DNA of 35,147 nt, taken from NCBI GenBank assembly GCA_015501075.1, contig JADNYJ010000336.1, positions 1-35,147 of the forward strand, given 5' to 3'. The DNA is from Gymnopilus junonius. Its lineage: Eukaryota; Basidiomycota; Agaricomycetes; Agaricales; Galerinaceae. Of this stretch, positions 21,071-30,963 are shown in pieces; within the stretch, counting starts at the first letter, position 1, and each line of letters starts with the position of its first letter. Under the pieces are notes generated by a model. It had not been told where the DNA came from and did not search any database. It saw nothing but the letters and a program-made list of their open reading frames with translations. Both the position numbers and the translations under genes were made by a program.

Positions 21071-22036
21071 GCTTTGCTCGTGTATGTACGATGACTATTC
21101 AATACTGTACTATTATAAGTCGATTTTTTTGTTTACTCTCTATTCTTTCTGTTTCATGTATTATCGTAGACCTCTGTTTGGCTTATCGTCTGAATATCAT
21201 GTAGAATATTACGGGACCTTTCCGCCTCTCTTCTCTGTTTTCGGTGTTATCATGCTTTGTAATTGATTTCTTTTATCCGTTGAAATTTGTTGCGAATGAT
21301 ACTATAATTCGGTGGGAGTTTGAATTTGGGACATAAGGTTAGTGTGGAAGACACAGGAGCACTTCCGCGTCTCGAAACTGAAGGAATGGCGAGATTGAAA
21401 CGTCACCTCTCATACTTAAATGCACCTTCTGCATTGCATCTGCCCTCACGAGGTCAGATGTACATGAATCTGCCTATAGCTCAGGATTCCTGCTTGAATA
21501 AGTCTCCTTGACACTTCTGTGAATTTTTGTTTTATTTGACCAGAGAGATCTGGCCAGATCTTGCAAGAGATGCTGATACATCAGCTGATTTGATGCACTC
21601 AGTTCCACAAATCGAGTGCCACTCTTCCTCTTCTGCAGATATCAAGAAACAAAGTACATAACATGGTAGGCAGTATGTTACAGTATTTATGTGAATTTTT
21701 GTGGAGGCCAAATGGAAGAGGAAGGTTTGCAAAAGTTGGCAGTTTCAAACTCTCGATCAACGATAGTACCATTTATTACGAATGATACTACTGAGCGGCT
21801 TGGCCGTATCCTCTCCAAAGTTATTTGCAAGATTAAGGAACGCGAGAAAGTCATCAGGGGACACCTTCTCCAAAGCGAGCTGAATCCGGATCAAGATTGC
21901 AAAAACGATTATTGTATTTATACTAAACAAGAGAACGTACATTATGCAGTTCAACGTTAACGTACTGCAGTTCGTAGATAGTTCATGAAGTCATTCATGG
22001 TTTCGAGTAACACCAATATCATAAGAGACCGCCCGC

Positions 22037-23635
22037 TTACGGATGACGCACAGCGAACCGCATCTCATTCCTCCCAAAGTCAAACACCGCCACAACATTC
22101 TTCAAGAACCCATCTCCCAACACACTTCCCAGCGCATTCCCCTGCGCACCACCATTAGAACCATCCTCAGTCGTCGACATACTACTATCCTGCGATACCA
22201 AAGCCGAAACGCACGTCCCATTCACAGCACCTGGGAGGATCAGATCCGCCCCGTGATGGAAGAACGTCCGGTTGCCAATCTTGAATCCAAGCAGAGGAGC
22301 AGTGGCATTGCACGCGACTTGGTACGTGTTTGGGGTTGTTGAGTTGTCCAGCACGGCGGGTGGATCGAAGAAGGAGTTGATAGAGTCGGCGATGGCGCTT
22401 GGGAGGAAGGTGAAGACGCTGTCGGTATCAACGACGGCAATGAACTCGGTTGAGTTGAATTGGAGGTTTGTGGCGTTGAAGTGGGACGTCGAATTGAAGT
22501 GAGAGGTTGAGTTGAAGTGGGAAGTTGAGTTGAAGTGAGTCGAGTTGGAGTGGGAGGTGGAATTGAAGTGGGAGGTCGCGTTGAAGCCTGAGGTTGAATT
22601 CGACATGAGGATGGTCGAATTGAAGTCAGAAGTCGAATTAAAGCCAGAGGTCGAGTTGAAGGGGGAAGTTGAGTTGAACCCGGAAGTCGAGTTGAATTGC
22701 CCTCCAGGGAGTGCAGTGGAATTCCAAGACGACGTCATGTTCATCGACCCCATGGTCCCATTATGTTTGCTCCTAGCTCCCCAAACAACTTCCTCAACAA
22801 CAATAGCCCACAACGAAACCTGTGCGGTCCCATTCGTCCCATTCGACGGTAAACTAACCACACTCGTGTTGGCGAAGTGAGCAGAGTGGTTCACGGGCGG
22901 CAACACTCCCAAACCCAAGTACCCTCCGAATCCACTCGTCTCATTCGGGGGCAGCCGGTCCAGAGCAATGGAGAAGTAAGATTCGTTGATGAGACCTTGC
23001 TTGAACATGTTCACCACCAATGGGTCGTAGGTGGTGGAGTTGGAGGCGGAGTTGGAGGAGAACGTCGCGTTATTGGCAGTGACATTGGAACCATTGAGAA
23101 CGGGGGTGGTGAAATGATAAGCCAGGCCCAAGACTCCGACGTCAATGCCGTTTCCGGTGTTGGAGGTAACATTTACAGCGCCAAAAGTCTGATTTTGGAT
23201 CGTGATTCCCGCCAGCGTAACCTCCTCGGTTCCGAGGGCTCCAGTGACGATCCCACCTCCGTATGGGTCTCCAAGAAAGGAATCGGAGATGGGGTTGAAG
23301 GTCGATGATTGGGATGGATCATACGTCGTGTTGCCATAAAGGCATTCCTCCTGAAGAAGTTGGTCGCCTGACGTGGCATTGACGCATTGCCAGTTGGGGC
23401 CGAGCACCCAGAGGTCTGCGCTACCGGTGTCGACGAGGAGCTGGAAGATTTGGCCGCCAATTGTGATGGGAACATCGAAAGTAGAGGATAAGGGGGGCTG
23501 AATGCCGGAAAGCGTGGCTACAGGTAGTGAGGTGTTGCGTCGATAAAGGGGCAGGACATGAGGAATGGGTTTGGCCATGACACCTAGCATCAGGGCGGCA
23601 GCGGCCTGCAGCCCTAGGATATGAGAATTTTTCAT
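22037..23635 (-). CDS. secreted pepsin-like aspartic protease (family A1) with sequon-repeat insert
   Basis: Single uninterrupted 532-codon frame. A signal peptide occupies about residues 1-21 (MKNSHILGLQAAAALMLGVMA). The first catalytic motif is LLVDTGSADLWVLG with Asp69. The fold is supported by YDPSQSSTF, GVLGLAY, FSIALDR and GGYLGLG. The second catalytic Asp is Asp403 in AVVDTDSVFTFLP. The usual Gly after DT is replaced by Asp405, which may change activity. The C-terminal VLGDGFLKNVVAVFDFGRNE is a textbook A1 ending. Between residues about 314 and 395 the protein carries about 14 repeats of FNSTS(G/H) type, each an N-glycosylation sequon, placed just before the second catalytic motif. The whole protein has dozens of N-x-S/T sites. 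It would hydrolyse proteins outside the cell at acid pH if active. There is no C-terminal anchor signal that I can see. Family assignment is certain, activity less so. Confidence 0.93.
   Translation of the reverse strand: MKNSHILGLQAAAALMLGVMAKPIPHVLPLYRRNTSLPVATLSGIQPPLSSTFDVPITIGGQIFQLLVDTGSADLWVLGPNWQCVNATSGDQLLQEECLYGNTTYDPSQSSTFNPISDSFLGDPYGGGIVTGALGTEEVTLAGITIQNQTFGAVNVTSNTGNGIDVGVLGLAYHFTTPVLNGSNVTANNATFSSNSASNSTTYDPLVVNMFKQGLINESYFSIALDRLPPNETSGFGGYLGLGVLPPVNHSAHFANTSVVSLPSNGTNGTAQVSLWAIVVEEVVWGARSKHNGTMGSMNMTSSWNSTALPGGQFNSTSGFNSTSPFNSTSGFNSTSDFNSTILMSNSTSGFNATSHFNSTSHSNSTHFNSTSHFNSTSHFNSTSHFNATNLQFNSTEFIAVVDTDSVFTFLPSAIADSINSFFDPPAVLDNSTTPNTYQVACNATAPLLGFKIGNRTFFHHGADLILPGAVNGTCVSALVSQDSSMSTTEDGSNGGAQGNALGSVLGDGFLKNVVAVFDFGRNEMRFAVRHP
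22448..22696 (-). repeat. tandem sequon repeat FNSTS(G/H) inside the protease
   Basis: About 18-nt coding units giving Phe-Asn-Ser-Thr-Ser-(Gly/His/Asp/Pro). A few copies have Asn-Ala-Thr. On the plus strand it reads as TTGAAGTGGGAGGT-like tandem DNA, which makes a false Glu/Lys/Val frame at 22545-22880. Confidence 0.9.
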
Positions 23636-23802
23636 AATTTATCGTTCCAACCTAGCTGTAAGTAGCGTCGTCAGAGAGAAAAGAGAAAAAAAAAGGGAGA
23701 AATCTAGACACACCAAAATAAATGGACTACAAGTTGGTGGTCGTACAAAGCGAATTAGATACGGAGGATGGAGTACGTCAGAGACCGGGTTTGCGGTTGG
23801 AC

Positions 23803-23810
23803 CTTTTATA
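23803..23810 (-). promoter_or_regulatory. TATA box of the aspartic protease gene
   Basis: TATAAAAG on the minus strand, about 170 nt before the ATG at 23635. A TTACAG acceptor-like site about 20 nt before the ATG suggests that part of the interval could be a 5'-UTR intron. Confidence 0.5.
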
Positions 23811-25189
23811 CTCCTGAAGCTGCAAAATGGTGGAGCCATTTGCTACATGGGGCATTTGCCTAGAAATCCGACGTCAGGACTCAGAACTCGTCCCGCAGCT
23901 TGTGGCTATGACACGCACCTCTCGGTTCCGACATAAGCATGTTCACAAATAGGAACATCCGCTACAGCGTAAGACATCAGGATAAACTTATTGAAGTGCG
24001 GAAAATATCGGAAAATGACGATGCGCACCGAAAAAGAGCCCTGAAGAACATTTTGGAAATGTGCCCCTAATTGTGTCGATTATGTCGACTTAGTTGTACG
24101 TGCGTATTCCTCGGAAACTATAGGCGATGAATGTCTACTCGGATTCGCAAAAAAGAAGCCCACCCGGATGTTCCAATGAGCTAGTATCTTTGAGTATGGG
24201 CGCTGAACACCTTCTGGGTACATAAGAAAATGTACAGCCTCTTACGCAGGGCTTACTTATGGGACCGGAATAATGAGGTCGGCCGCTGAGCTGGACCTGG
24301 TAGTAGGCCGAAAACCTTACGAGGCGCTGGATTACACATTACACAATAATAAGATGCGCAGTCCGCAGAAGGCGGGCACTGACACCCTAAACACAACCTA
24401 AACATCAGCAACAAGATGGTTTCCAAAATACTCCAAAACCTACCTCCACAGCGTCCCAACGCTCCTTATGGAAGATGTCCGGTCATTCCATTCCCAGTTC
24501 ATATTAAGTTGAGGTGCTTCATCTTCAGATCGACATCACCAAGATCGAAAGGTATAATTTCCAACCTTCTGAGAGTCGCATGATGCCTTTTAGACGATAA
24601 AATATTGTGTGCTGGCAGTAACGGTGACTGTCGGAGTTGGTTGTAAAGAATGGCCGATGACGTATGTAACGCTGGAAATGTAGATGGAGTTTTAAATTGA
24701 GTAAACTCCGACAGCACGACACCAGCGGCAGTCCTTCCGTGCATCGTTGAAACGTTGACCGAGTCCTTTGACGAATCTCCATTGTTCAAATTGTTTCCGA
24801 GTGACGCCGCTCCCAAAATCTTCTCTTTTGGACACCCTCAAACTCAAAGACAGAAGGCATGTGCTCCAGTAATGAACACGTTTGCCCTTCCCTGTATATC
24901 TCGGCCTGATCATCCGTCCCAAAGCCCTCATAGAGCTTTCAAAGTGCCCCAATTATGCCTGAGCTTGCTAGAAGTGTCCATTTTGTATTCCAATGTCCTT
25001 AAGTCGATTTATTTCAATTCTACAAAGGTATTCGAAAATAAGCTGACCACTCATGGCTGCCATATTAATGAATAGCTTCAATCCCTATGGTACATATGCG
25101 TTGAACGGAATATATATGGTTCTTTTTTTTATACTTGTCAGCCTGAAAGAGCGTAACTATATCAATGCGAAGCGAAGTTACAATTAACC
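23811..25189. other. intergenic upstream of the protease gene
   Basis: About 1.4 kb with no supported gene. The overlapping minus-strand frames at 24499-24816 and 24692-24952 and the plus-strand frame at 24755-25075 have no recognisable features and mutually exclude one another. Confidence 0.5.
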
Positions 25190-26745
25190 TCATAAGTTTT
25201 GCAGCTTGGTCCAGATACCTGTATGGGTCAAGAGGGAATCAAAAGCTTCTTTACTTCGAATATCGCCATACCGGCCTCCTACTCCTTCCCATGCCCTCTT
25301 CAGCGTTATCCACATTGTTGACACCTCAGATTCAATGTCTAAACCTTCTCTCACCAAGTCTGCTTGAAGACGCAACATCGGCTCTAGGACTTCCTTGCGC
25401 AATTTTCCCCCCTGCGTCCCGGCGTTGAATGGCTTTGGTGGAGACATCGGCGATATCAAAGTTTTGCCATCCGGGGCAAAGACGGGTAGACCGCCCAGCA
25501 AGTCGCTGCAGGCTTTCAATAGTGCCTTTAGGCGCGCAGGATATTCGCGCATCAGGGCTTCCGATTTTGGAGACCGGTGCGTGCATCGATAACACTCACA
25601 GACGACGCCATATCGCGCTAAACCTTCTCGACGTTTTTCATATGGATCGCACGCTTCGATGTATGAGTAAAAAAACCTGTTCTCCGGCTTTAATGGGTTT
25701 GAGAGCAAGAAACACGAGTGAAAAAGAAGCCAGGTCCAGGTAATGTCCCGTATTGGGAGTGCAACTGTGTTAACAAAGCGAAATGAATATCATGCAAAAG
25801 ATGTATAGAGCTGATCCTGAATTCCCCACCTGTGATTGATACGTGACGCATTTTTTCCTATGATCTCATAACCATATTTCTCCATAGAAGTGGCCCCAGG
25901 CGACTTTTGAATACGCAAGTCATCCCAGATCCTGTTGGTCGAAGCATAGACGTTCGTCCTCAACCTTCCGACAAGGGGTCCACAATTAGGCTCGCCTTCG
26001 TGACAATCTGCCAATTTCATAAACGCCTCTTGATCCACATCAGACATCCGCGATAAAGCATGTCCCATGCGCGTTTCAATTAGATTCATGTATGTGGCTT
26101 GAACCTCTAAAGGCGGGACTTTGGAGATAATGGGTCCGTCAAGCACAGCATTCCTGATCGCCAAGGTCATGCAAAGCAAAGGCCGCTCCGCAAAAATGAT
26201 CTCCCCCTTGGGAATATCGCGCTCTGCGAACATCCCAAGGCCCATTCCTTCAATTGGTTTGATGACATAGTTCCTTTGAGCTGATTTTGGGATGGGCATC
26301 GGGTGTCCAGGCGTGACGAGTATCTTATTAAGCGTTCCCCCGGCCTTTGGAAAGATGAGTTCGGTATGGCCATCTGGATCGTCTGGGTAGCCTGGGCGTC
26401 GAGGAGGAATCGTCACGAACGTCAGGCTTGCAAATTCAGGTTTGGCTGGTTGATCTGACGTGACGCCGGTCTTGGGAAGGACAAAGTCTATTCCGAAAAG
26501 AAAGCGAGAGCAGTCGGAAAAACGTCACAAAGATGTAGCATAGTCATTAAAATTAACCTTTTTTCGCAAGGCCTTTATCGATCTCGACAGACTTGACGCC
26601 TTTCACATGGTGTTGTGAGAATCGATTAAATGCGATGGCGAAGAATTTAGTGCTCACCGCTAGCCGAACTTCCGCTACTCGAAGCACCAGTAGATTTATC
26701 TGCATTTATCTGCGCTTTGGGCTTGTTCAAAAATCCTCGCTTCAT
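25190..26745 (-). CDS. SET-domain protein 2
   Basis: Minus-strand exons 26658-26745, 26558-26599, 25830-26487 and 25190-25764; GT-AG introns of 58-70 nt; 453 residues with one base corrected. The N-terminus is MKRGFLNKPKAQ, a start style I associate with Agaricomycete SET proteins. The SET core shows NYVIKPIEGMGLGMFAERDI and GEIIFAERPLL. ASRINHSCTPN is split by intron 3 at the same place as in SET-domain protein 1. GEQVFYSY and the post-SET cysteines CECYRC follow. A helical C-terminal part ends at LTHTGIWTKLQNL. The family methylates lysines; the target is unknown. In the sequence as given, an A7 run at 25669-25675 (T7 in coding sense) shifts the frame inside GEQVFYSY. Six bases restore the motif exactly. 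Shares intron position and SET core with the gene at 6486 but differs in both ends, so the two are diverged paralogs. Confidence 0.8.
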
Positions 26746-27384
26746 CTTCAAGCTCGTCAAGATCTACTGAAGATAAGAGGCAAAGAGGGAAACGGCGTGA
26801 GAGAATATCTATCCTTAATTATGTAAAAGATGTGGACGAAGAAGTCCAATAAAAGAAGCAAGCGTTCTGGCTCACCCTAATAGGAAAATTATGGATAGTA
26901 TAACAAATTCCATCTCTAAAAGGTATCCAATCCAATAATGCACAAGTGACTGAATGTAAATATTTTCCTCCAGATCTTCCTCGTCTCAATACACAGGATC
27001 TGCAACGGTGTGAATAATTGAAGGAACACCTCGTATCTCGTGAGCATTCGTAGTAGGAGGGCTGCGGTTGGCAAGACGACGCCGTTGAACAGTTCTTTCT
27101 AGGAGGATCTTCGGAATTGGCCATCCCAGGCCTAAATATCTAATAGTACAAGGTATACAACTTGAAGCATAGTAACTAGTTAAACTGAAGGGATGTCCTT
27201 ATCGTAATAATACTCTATGACGGTCCAGTTTTCTGAACTCTTCATGGAACACAGTCGCCCTCTCGACCCTTCATATAAAATAAACTCACATAAATGAAAT
27301 TATGTCATATTGTCAAGAAAAAATGGGATCCTAGATGGAAGTAGACAATAGTAGAGAAGTTTAATAAATTGAAGGCTAAGATTA
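26746..27384. other. intergenic between SET-domain protein 2 and amidoligase-like gene
   Basis: Both flanking genes are on the minus strand, so this holds the promoter of the SET gene and the 3' flank of the amidoligase-like gene. The frame at 26819-27124 (-) is Cys/Ser/Arg-rich without a recognisable motif and I do not accept it. Confidence 0.5.
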
Positions 27385-28480
27385 TTACCCTGGTATCCTC
27401 ACTTCATCTGAAACTGAAAGTGAGGTATTCTGCGCCACATAGCTGAAATTCAGGCATCCGGTTAGAGCATCTGACTCCGCAGCGACTGTCTCGATGGTCT
27501 CCTGAAAACACCTTCCACTCGGCTTGGTTTTAACATCGGATAATAAGGAAAAATCCTCCTGGAGGCAAGCCCAGACCATGGATAACGTAAACGCTATCCA
27601 ATGCCGAGTCATGAGCTCCGAGTCGACCTGTGGGGGCCGACGAAACTCCACAGTCCCACAGTTCTCGATAACATTTTTGAAGTTCCAAGAAACCGTTTTA
27701 TTGGGCGACATCGCTGTGGCGAGTGCTTGCTTGTCCTGGAGATCATTGACCCACTGAAAAAGAGATCTATATCCAATACGCTGAGCGTCGTCATATGCAG
27801 TTTTGAGGCTGGAGCTTTCCAAAATATTGGCCTTGCAAAACTTGGTCTCCCGTCCTTGGGGCATGATCGTTTCTAATGCTGGTTGATAGTATACAGTGCC
27901 TTTCGCGATCTTCTTTAGGTCCTCAAATGAGAATTTTTCTGGAGTGCCAACGTGAATATGTGTACCACAGGATGAGTCCATGGAGACTTCGAAGTTAGCG
28001 TTAAGGGCCATCCAGATCGCATTAACGCTTTCTTTCCATTCCTGCGGATTGGTTGAACTAAATATAGGGGAGACCAGTTCAACGGCATCTGCATATTATC
28101 AGTAAATTTCAACTATTTAGCTGGTCGCACAATTTAGATCACTTACAAAATTCTGGCCTTTCAGATATTGAGGAGTCGTATGTTATATACCAATTGTGGA
28201 ATTCCTGTGGCTCCTTTTTGGATGGGTCGCGGATCTTGGAAGATATACTGACTCCACTCAAAACACTAACAATGCCTTCATAAATCAAATTCCGGTTTTT
28301 TCTTTTTCGGTGGGCCGCATCTTTGGAAGGGGCGGCTGGAGGGTCACCAGGATGAGTTGATCGTTGTTCGAACCTGTCGAAGCCTTTTTCCATCAGGAAA
28401 CTATCTAATTCTGGTAAGGGTTTAACAAGCAGCTCAATCTCCACGCCGAAGGTAAGAACCGTGCGCGTGATCGATGACAT
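27385..28480 (-). CDS. amidoligase-like enzyme (glutamine-synthetase-like amidoligase fold)
   Basis: Two exons, 28147-28480 and 27385-28088, joined in frame across a 58-nt intron; 345 residues, no frame break. Family marks in order: TFGVEIELLV at the N-terminus (acidic metal-binding strand); WYITYDSSI; AVELVSPIF; a segment with SCGTHIHVG (His-x-His, metal or nucleotide binding); YYQPALETIMP; SWNFKNVIENCGTVEFRRPP near the end, where VEFR is the usual closing signature. These match the putative amidoligase enzymes of fungi, which use ATP to form an amide bond between an acid and an amine. Substrate and product are unknown and may involve peptide tagging or a small metabolite. The start at 28480 is chosen because it directly precedes the conserved TFGVEIE strand. 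The upstream in-frame extension to 28612 looks like 5' leader. Confidence 0.82.
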
Positions 28481-29758
28481 TGAGGTATTACACTGAAATG
28501 CCGATAAAAAGGGGTGCCAAATCAAATGCGATTGTTTAAAAAATGGAAGGTCTGGTCGATAAGAAGAGGGCCTGCCCGAAAATTTAAGGGACGAAAAAGT
28601 CTGCCAAAGCAAGGCAAAAAGAAGATGTCGTATGAAATCGAACCGTTAGGCGAACTTAATATAAGTATTGTCGAAATAGGAGAGTCACAGACGGTAAGTC
28701 AACCATTGAGAAAGGAGAAGTAAAGAGCCAAAGAAAACTCGATTCATCATAAACTATTCCATTGTATTATGCGCAAGAGTCTGTAGTGCACGTATCGAGA
28801 TGTACTAAAATCTGTCATCCATTCTCAGTCGTGCGCAGGAATATATTATGACTATCTGATTCTGTCACGAAGCCTTCGAACTGTATACTTTGCGACTTCG
28901 CTTCTTTTGAGGCATTATATGTCCTCCACATCCATTAGATGTAGTTATGCATTGGATACAACATTTCCGCTTCCTAAAAACGACGACGGCGCTGTCAAGG
29001 AGAATGAAAGTTGTTCGCATTCTATGCACTCGTCCGAAAATGAACACCAACTCGATATCCTTCGGAGACCCATTTCCGGCGCTCATAATTTCAATTTAAT
29101 TTTACTCGATGACGATACCTGAGGCTCAACAGTCAGTGATCATTAGACGACGATGATAATAATAGGAGGTTTCAGTCCATGCTACGCTTTACCCATGATG
29201 GCCAATGCAATAGGGGTGATGATGATGACAATAGGGGTGAGGCAGTGCAATGCAATCAAGGTTTCAATCAAGGTTCTCTATAGTCTTCAGCAATGGTAGG
29301 TCGGGCGAGCTTGGCCTCACCTAAAGCCTGGTGGAAATTTGATGCTCGACTCATATCCCAAGAGCGTAAAGAAAATAATAAATGATTTTTCTCATTTAAG
29401 CTGGCTTGCTGTCCTACAGGCTGAGGCTACAGGCGCCTCCAGATTTATAGTTTCGTGGATACCACGACATTTCTTAACCCTACCCGGTCTCACCCACCCC
29501 CTTGCCTGCAAATACACGACAGGTGACATCATTACTATTGAGAAATGAGTCAGGTTTAGCAATCCTTAATAATGGAACAATTGTTGGGCTCGTATAAATT
29601 CAGTCACAACTTTCGAACTACCAGTGAACACACCGTTCTGATTTTTCCTGGCACCTTCTACATTCGCAAACATCAAGTACCCATTTCTACTGGTAAGCGG
29701 CGTGACTTGATCTCTGTATCGAAACATCATCCATTCAGTGATTAGTCTACACATAAGT
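28481..29758. other. intergenic upstream of amidoligase-like gene
   Basis: Holds the amidoligase-like gene's promoter region. The short frame at 28907-29122 is not convincing. Around 29200-29270 there are small direct repeats (AATAGGGGTGA twice, CAATCAAGG twice). No gene recognised. Confidence 0.45.
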
Positions 29759-30178
29759 ATGGTTGGGAAGGCGAACCGTACGAATACCGAGGGAAACAGT
29801 CTCATGAACATGAAATTCGAGAGTGCTCACGCGGCTTGGAACAACGGTACATATTCCATCCCGATTCCACTCCAGTGTTTCGTCATTGGAGGCATATTGG
29901 ATACGCCGGAAAAAGTGCAAGAAGCAGCTCAGATGTCCGACCTTCCCAGAGTTGAAGAATTGGTTCTCGTCCTACCAAAAGAGGCGACGGGGATTCCACA
30001 AGTGCGGGATCTTTCCAATTTACCCATTTATTCAGTCGACGGTCAGGATGTTGTCAAAGTGTGCATTATTACCACTAGTGGATGGGGCAGGATAAGAGAT
30101 TATGCGCGATGCGATCATGTTAAGGTGTGGTACGAGGGTAGTCAACGTAATGCTGACATGGCTGTGAGTGAGATATAA
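29759..30178 (+). CDS. uncharacterised ORF, 139 residues
   Basis: Opens at ATG 29759 (MVGKANRTNTEGNSLMNMKF) and runs uninterrupted to TAA. Composition is protein-like: a hydrophobic strand IPLQCFVIGGIL, then SDLPRVEELVLVLPKEATGI, and VKVCIITTSGWGRIRDYARC, which suggests an alternating helix-strand fold. There is no signal peptide or transmembrane helix. The reading frame is open to 29738 upstream, so more exons could precede it. I do not recognise a family; it could be an exon of a larger gene or a remnant. Confidence 0.45.
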   Translation: MVGKANRTNTEGNSLMNMKFESAHAAWNNGTYSIPIPLQCFVIGGILDTPEKVQEAAQMSDLPRVEELVLVLPKEATGIPQVRDLSNLPIYSVDGQDVVKVCIITTSGWGRIRDYARCDHVKVWYEGSQRNADMAVSEI

Positions 30179-30662
30179 CTTGAGGCAGTTTTGACTGTCT
30201 CCTGCTATCCATTTCTATCTCCAATAATAATGTCGTATGTTTTTTGCTCCCACTCTTGGATTCCGCTCTGCAAATCCTGGGTTGGTCCCTGTTCTGGGTA
30301 TTCATACATCGGTCCGTGATCACGACGTCTACACCCAAAGTTTCTCAACAAAATCAGTGGTATCCGCGGAAGTACAAACATATATTCAAATGAAACTGTT
30401 TCGATCGCAGTCAAGGTGAACTCTCATCTCGCTTTCTTTCGCTTCTACGTCATCTCTCGGTCCTCAACGTTCAGGAAACAATCTCTCCAAACTTTTGTTG
30501 ATGCACACACACACTCAAGGGAGCTCCCCGCCCCAATGAATTTACACTCAACAATCTCACATTCAAGACGTGGTTCGATTGAAATTGTGCCCTTCTGCTT
30601 CCGTATTTCCTGCGGCGACTGATGGCTGAATTTTTTACAATGACTACACCATCATCTTTTCG

Positions 30663-30740
30663 CTGAGCTACTCACATCGACACCGTCTTCATTTACTGCA
30701 CCAGTATTCATCTTTCCACTGAGCTGCTCACATCGACACC
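30663..30740 (+). repeat. short direct repeat (two copies of a 21-mer)
   Basis: TGAGCTACTCACATCGACACC near 30664 recurs with one change (A to G) near 30720. Both copies follow an ATCTTT-type context, so the duplicated unit may be about 55 bp. Confidence 0.6.
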
Positions 30741-30915
30741 AACATTCGCCATGCCTCTGCTGAGATACCCACATTACCAAGGCACAATAAAGGCTCGCAT
30801 CCGCAACCATCTTCAATAAGTTAAACGGTCCTCTTCATCAACATTATTATCATCATTGCCTTGCTGCTCTTTTCCTACATGTTAACAATGATGAGGTACA
30901 GCTTGTCTCGGCATA

Positions 30916-30963
30916 GCAAGGCTGAAAGTATTTTGAAGATCTGCAAAGTACTTTCAGCCTTGC
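30916..30963. repeat. perfect 15-bp inverted repeat with 18-nt loop
   Basis: GCAAGGCTGAAAGTA at 30916-30930 pairs with TACTTTCAGCCTTGC at 30949-30963 without mismatch. Could be a hairpin RNA, a small inverted-repeat element or a terminator-like structure. Confidence 0.8.

Larger units (their letters stand above)
20402..22036. other. intergenic between repeat-protein gene and aspartic protease gene
   Basis: Convergent 3' flanks of two genes. Contains an ~82-bp direct repeat, a palindrome and a pyrimidine-rich low-complexity run (listed separately). The 164-codon frame at 20772-21266 crosses that low-complexity run and is not believed. Confidence 0.5.

Noticed and set aside
20772..21266. 164-codon frame on the plus strand
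   Set aside because: Crosses the TTTGTCTC low-complexity run and the direct repeat. Phe/Leu/Ser content reflects base composition.
22545..22880. Plus-strand frame rich in Val-Glu-Leu-Lys repeats
   Set aside because: It is the antisense reading of the protease's sequon repeat. The minus strand is a complete, recognisable enzyme.
28481..28612. N-terminal extension of the amidoligase-like protein
   Set aside because: In frame, but the conserved N-terminal strand starts just after the ATG at 28480 and the extension has no resemblance to the family.
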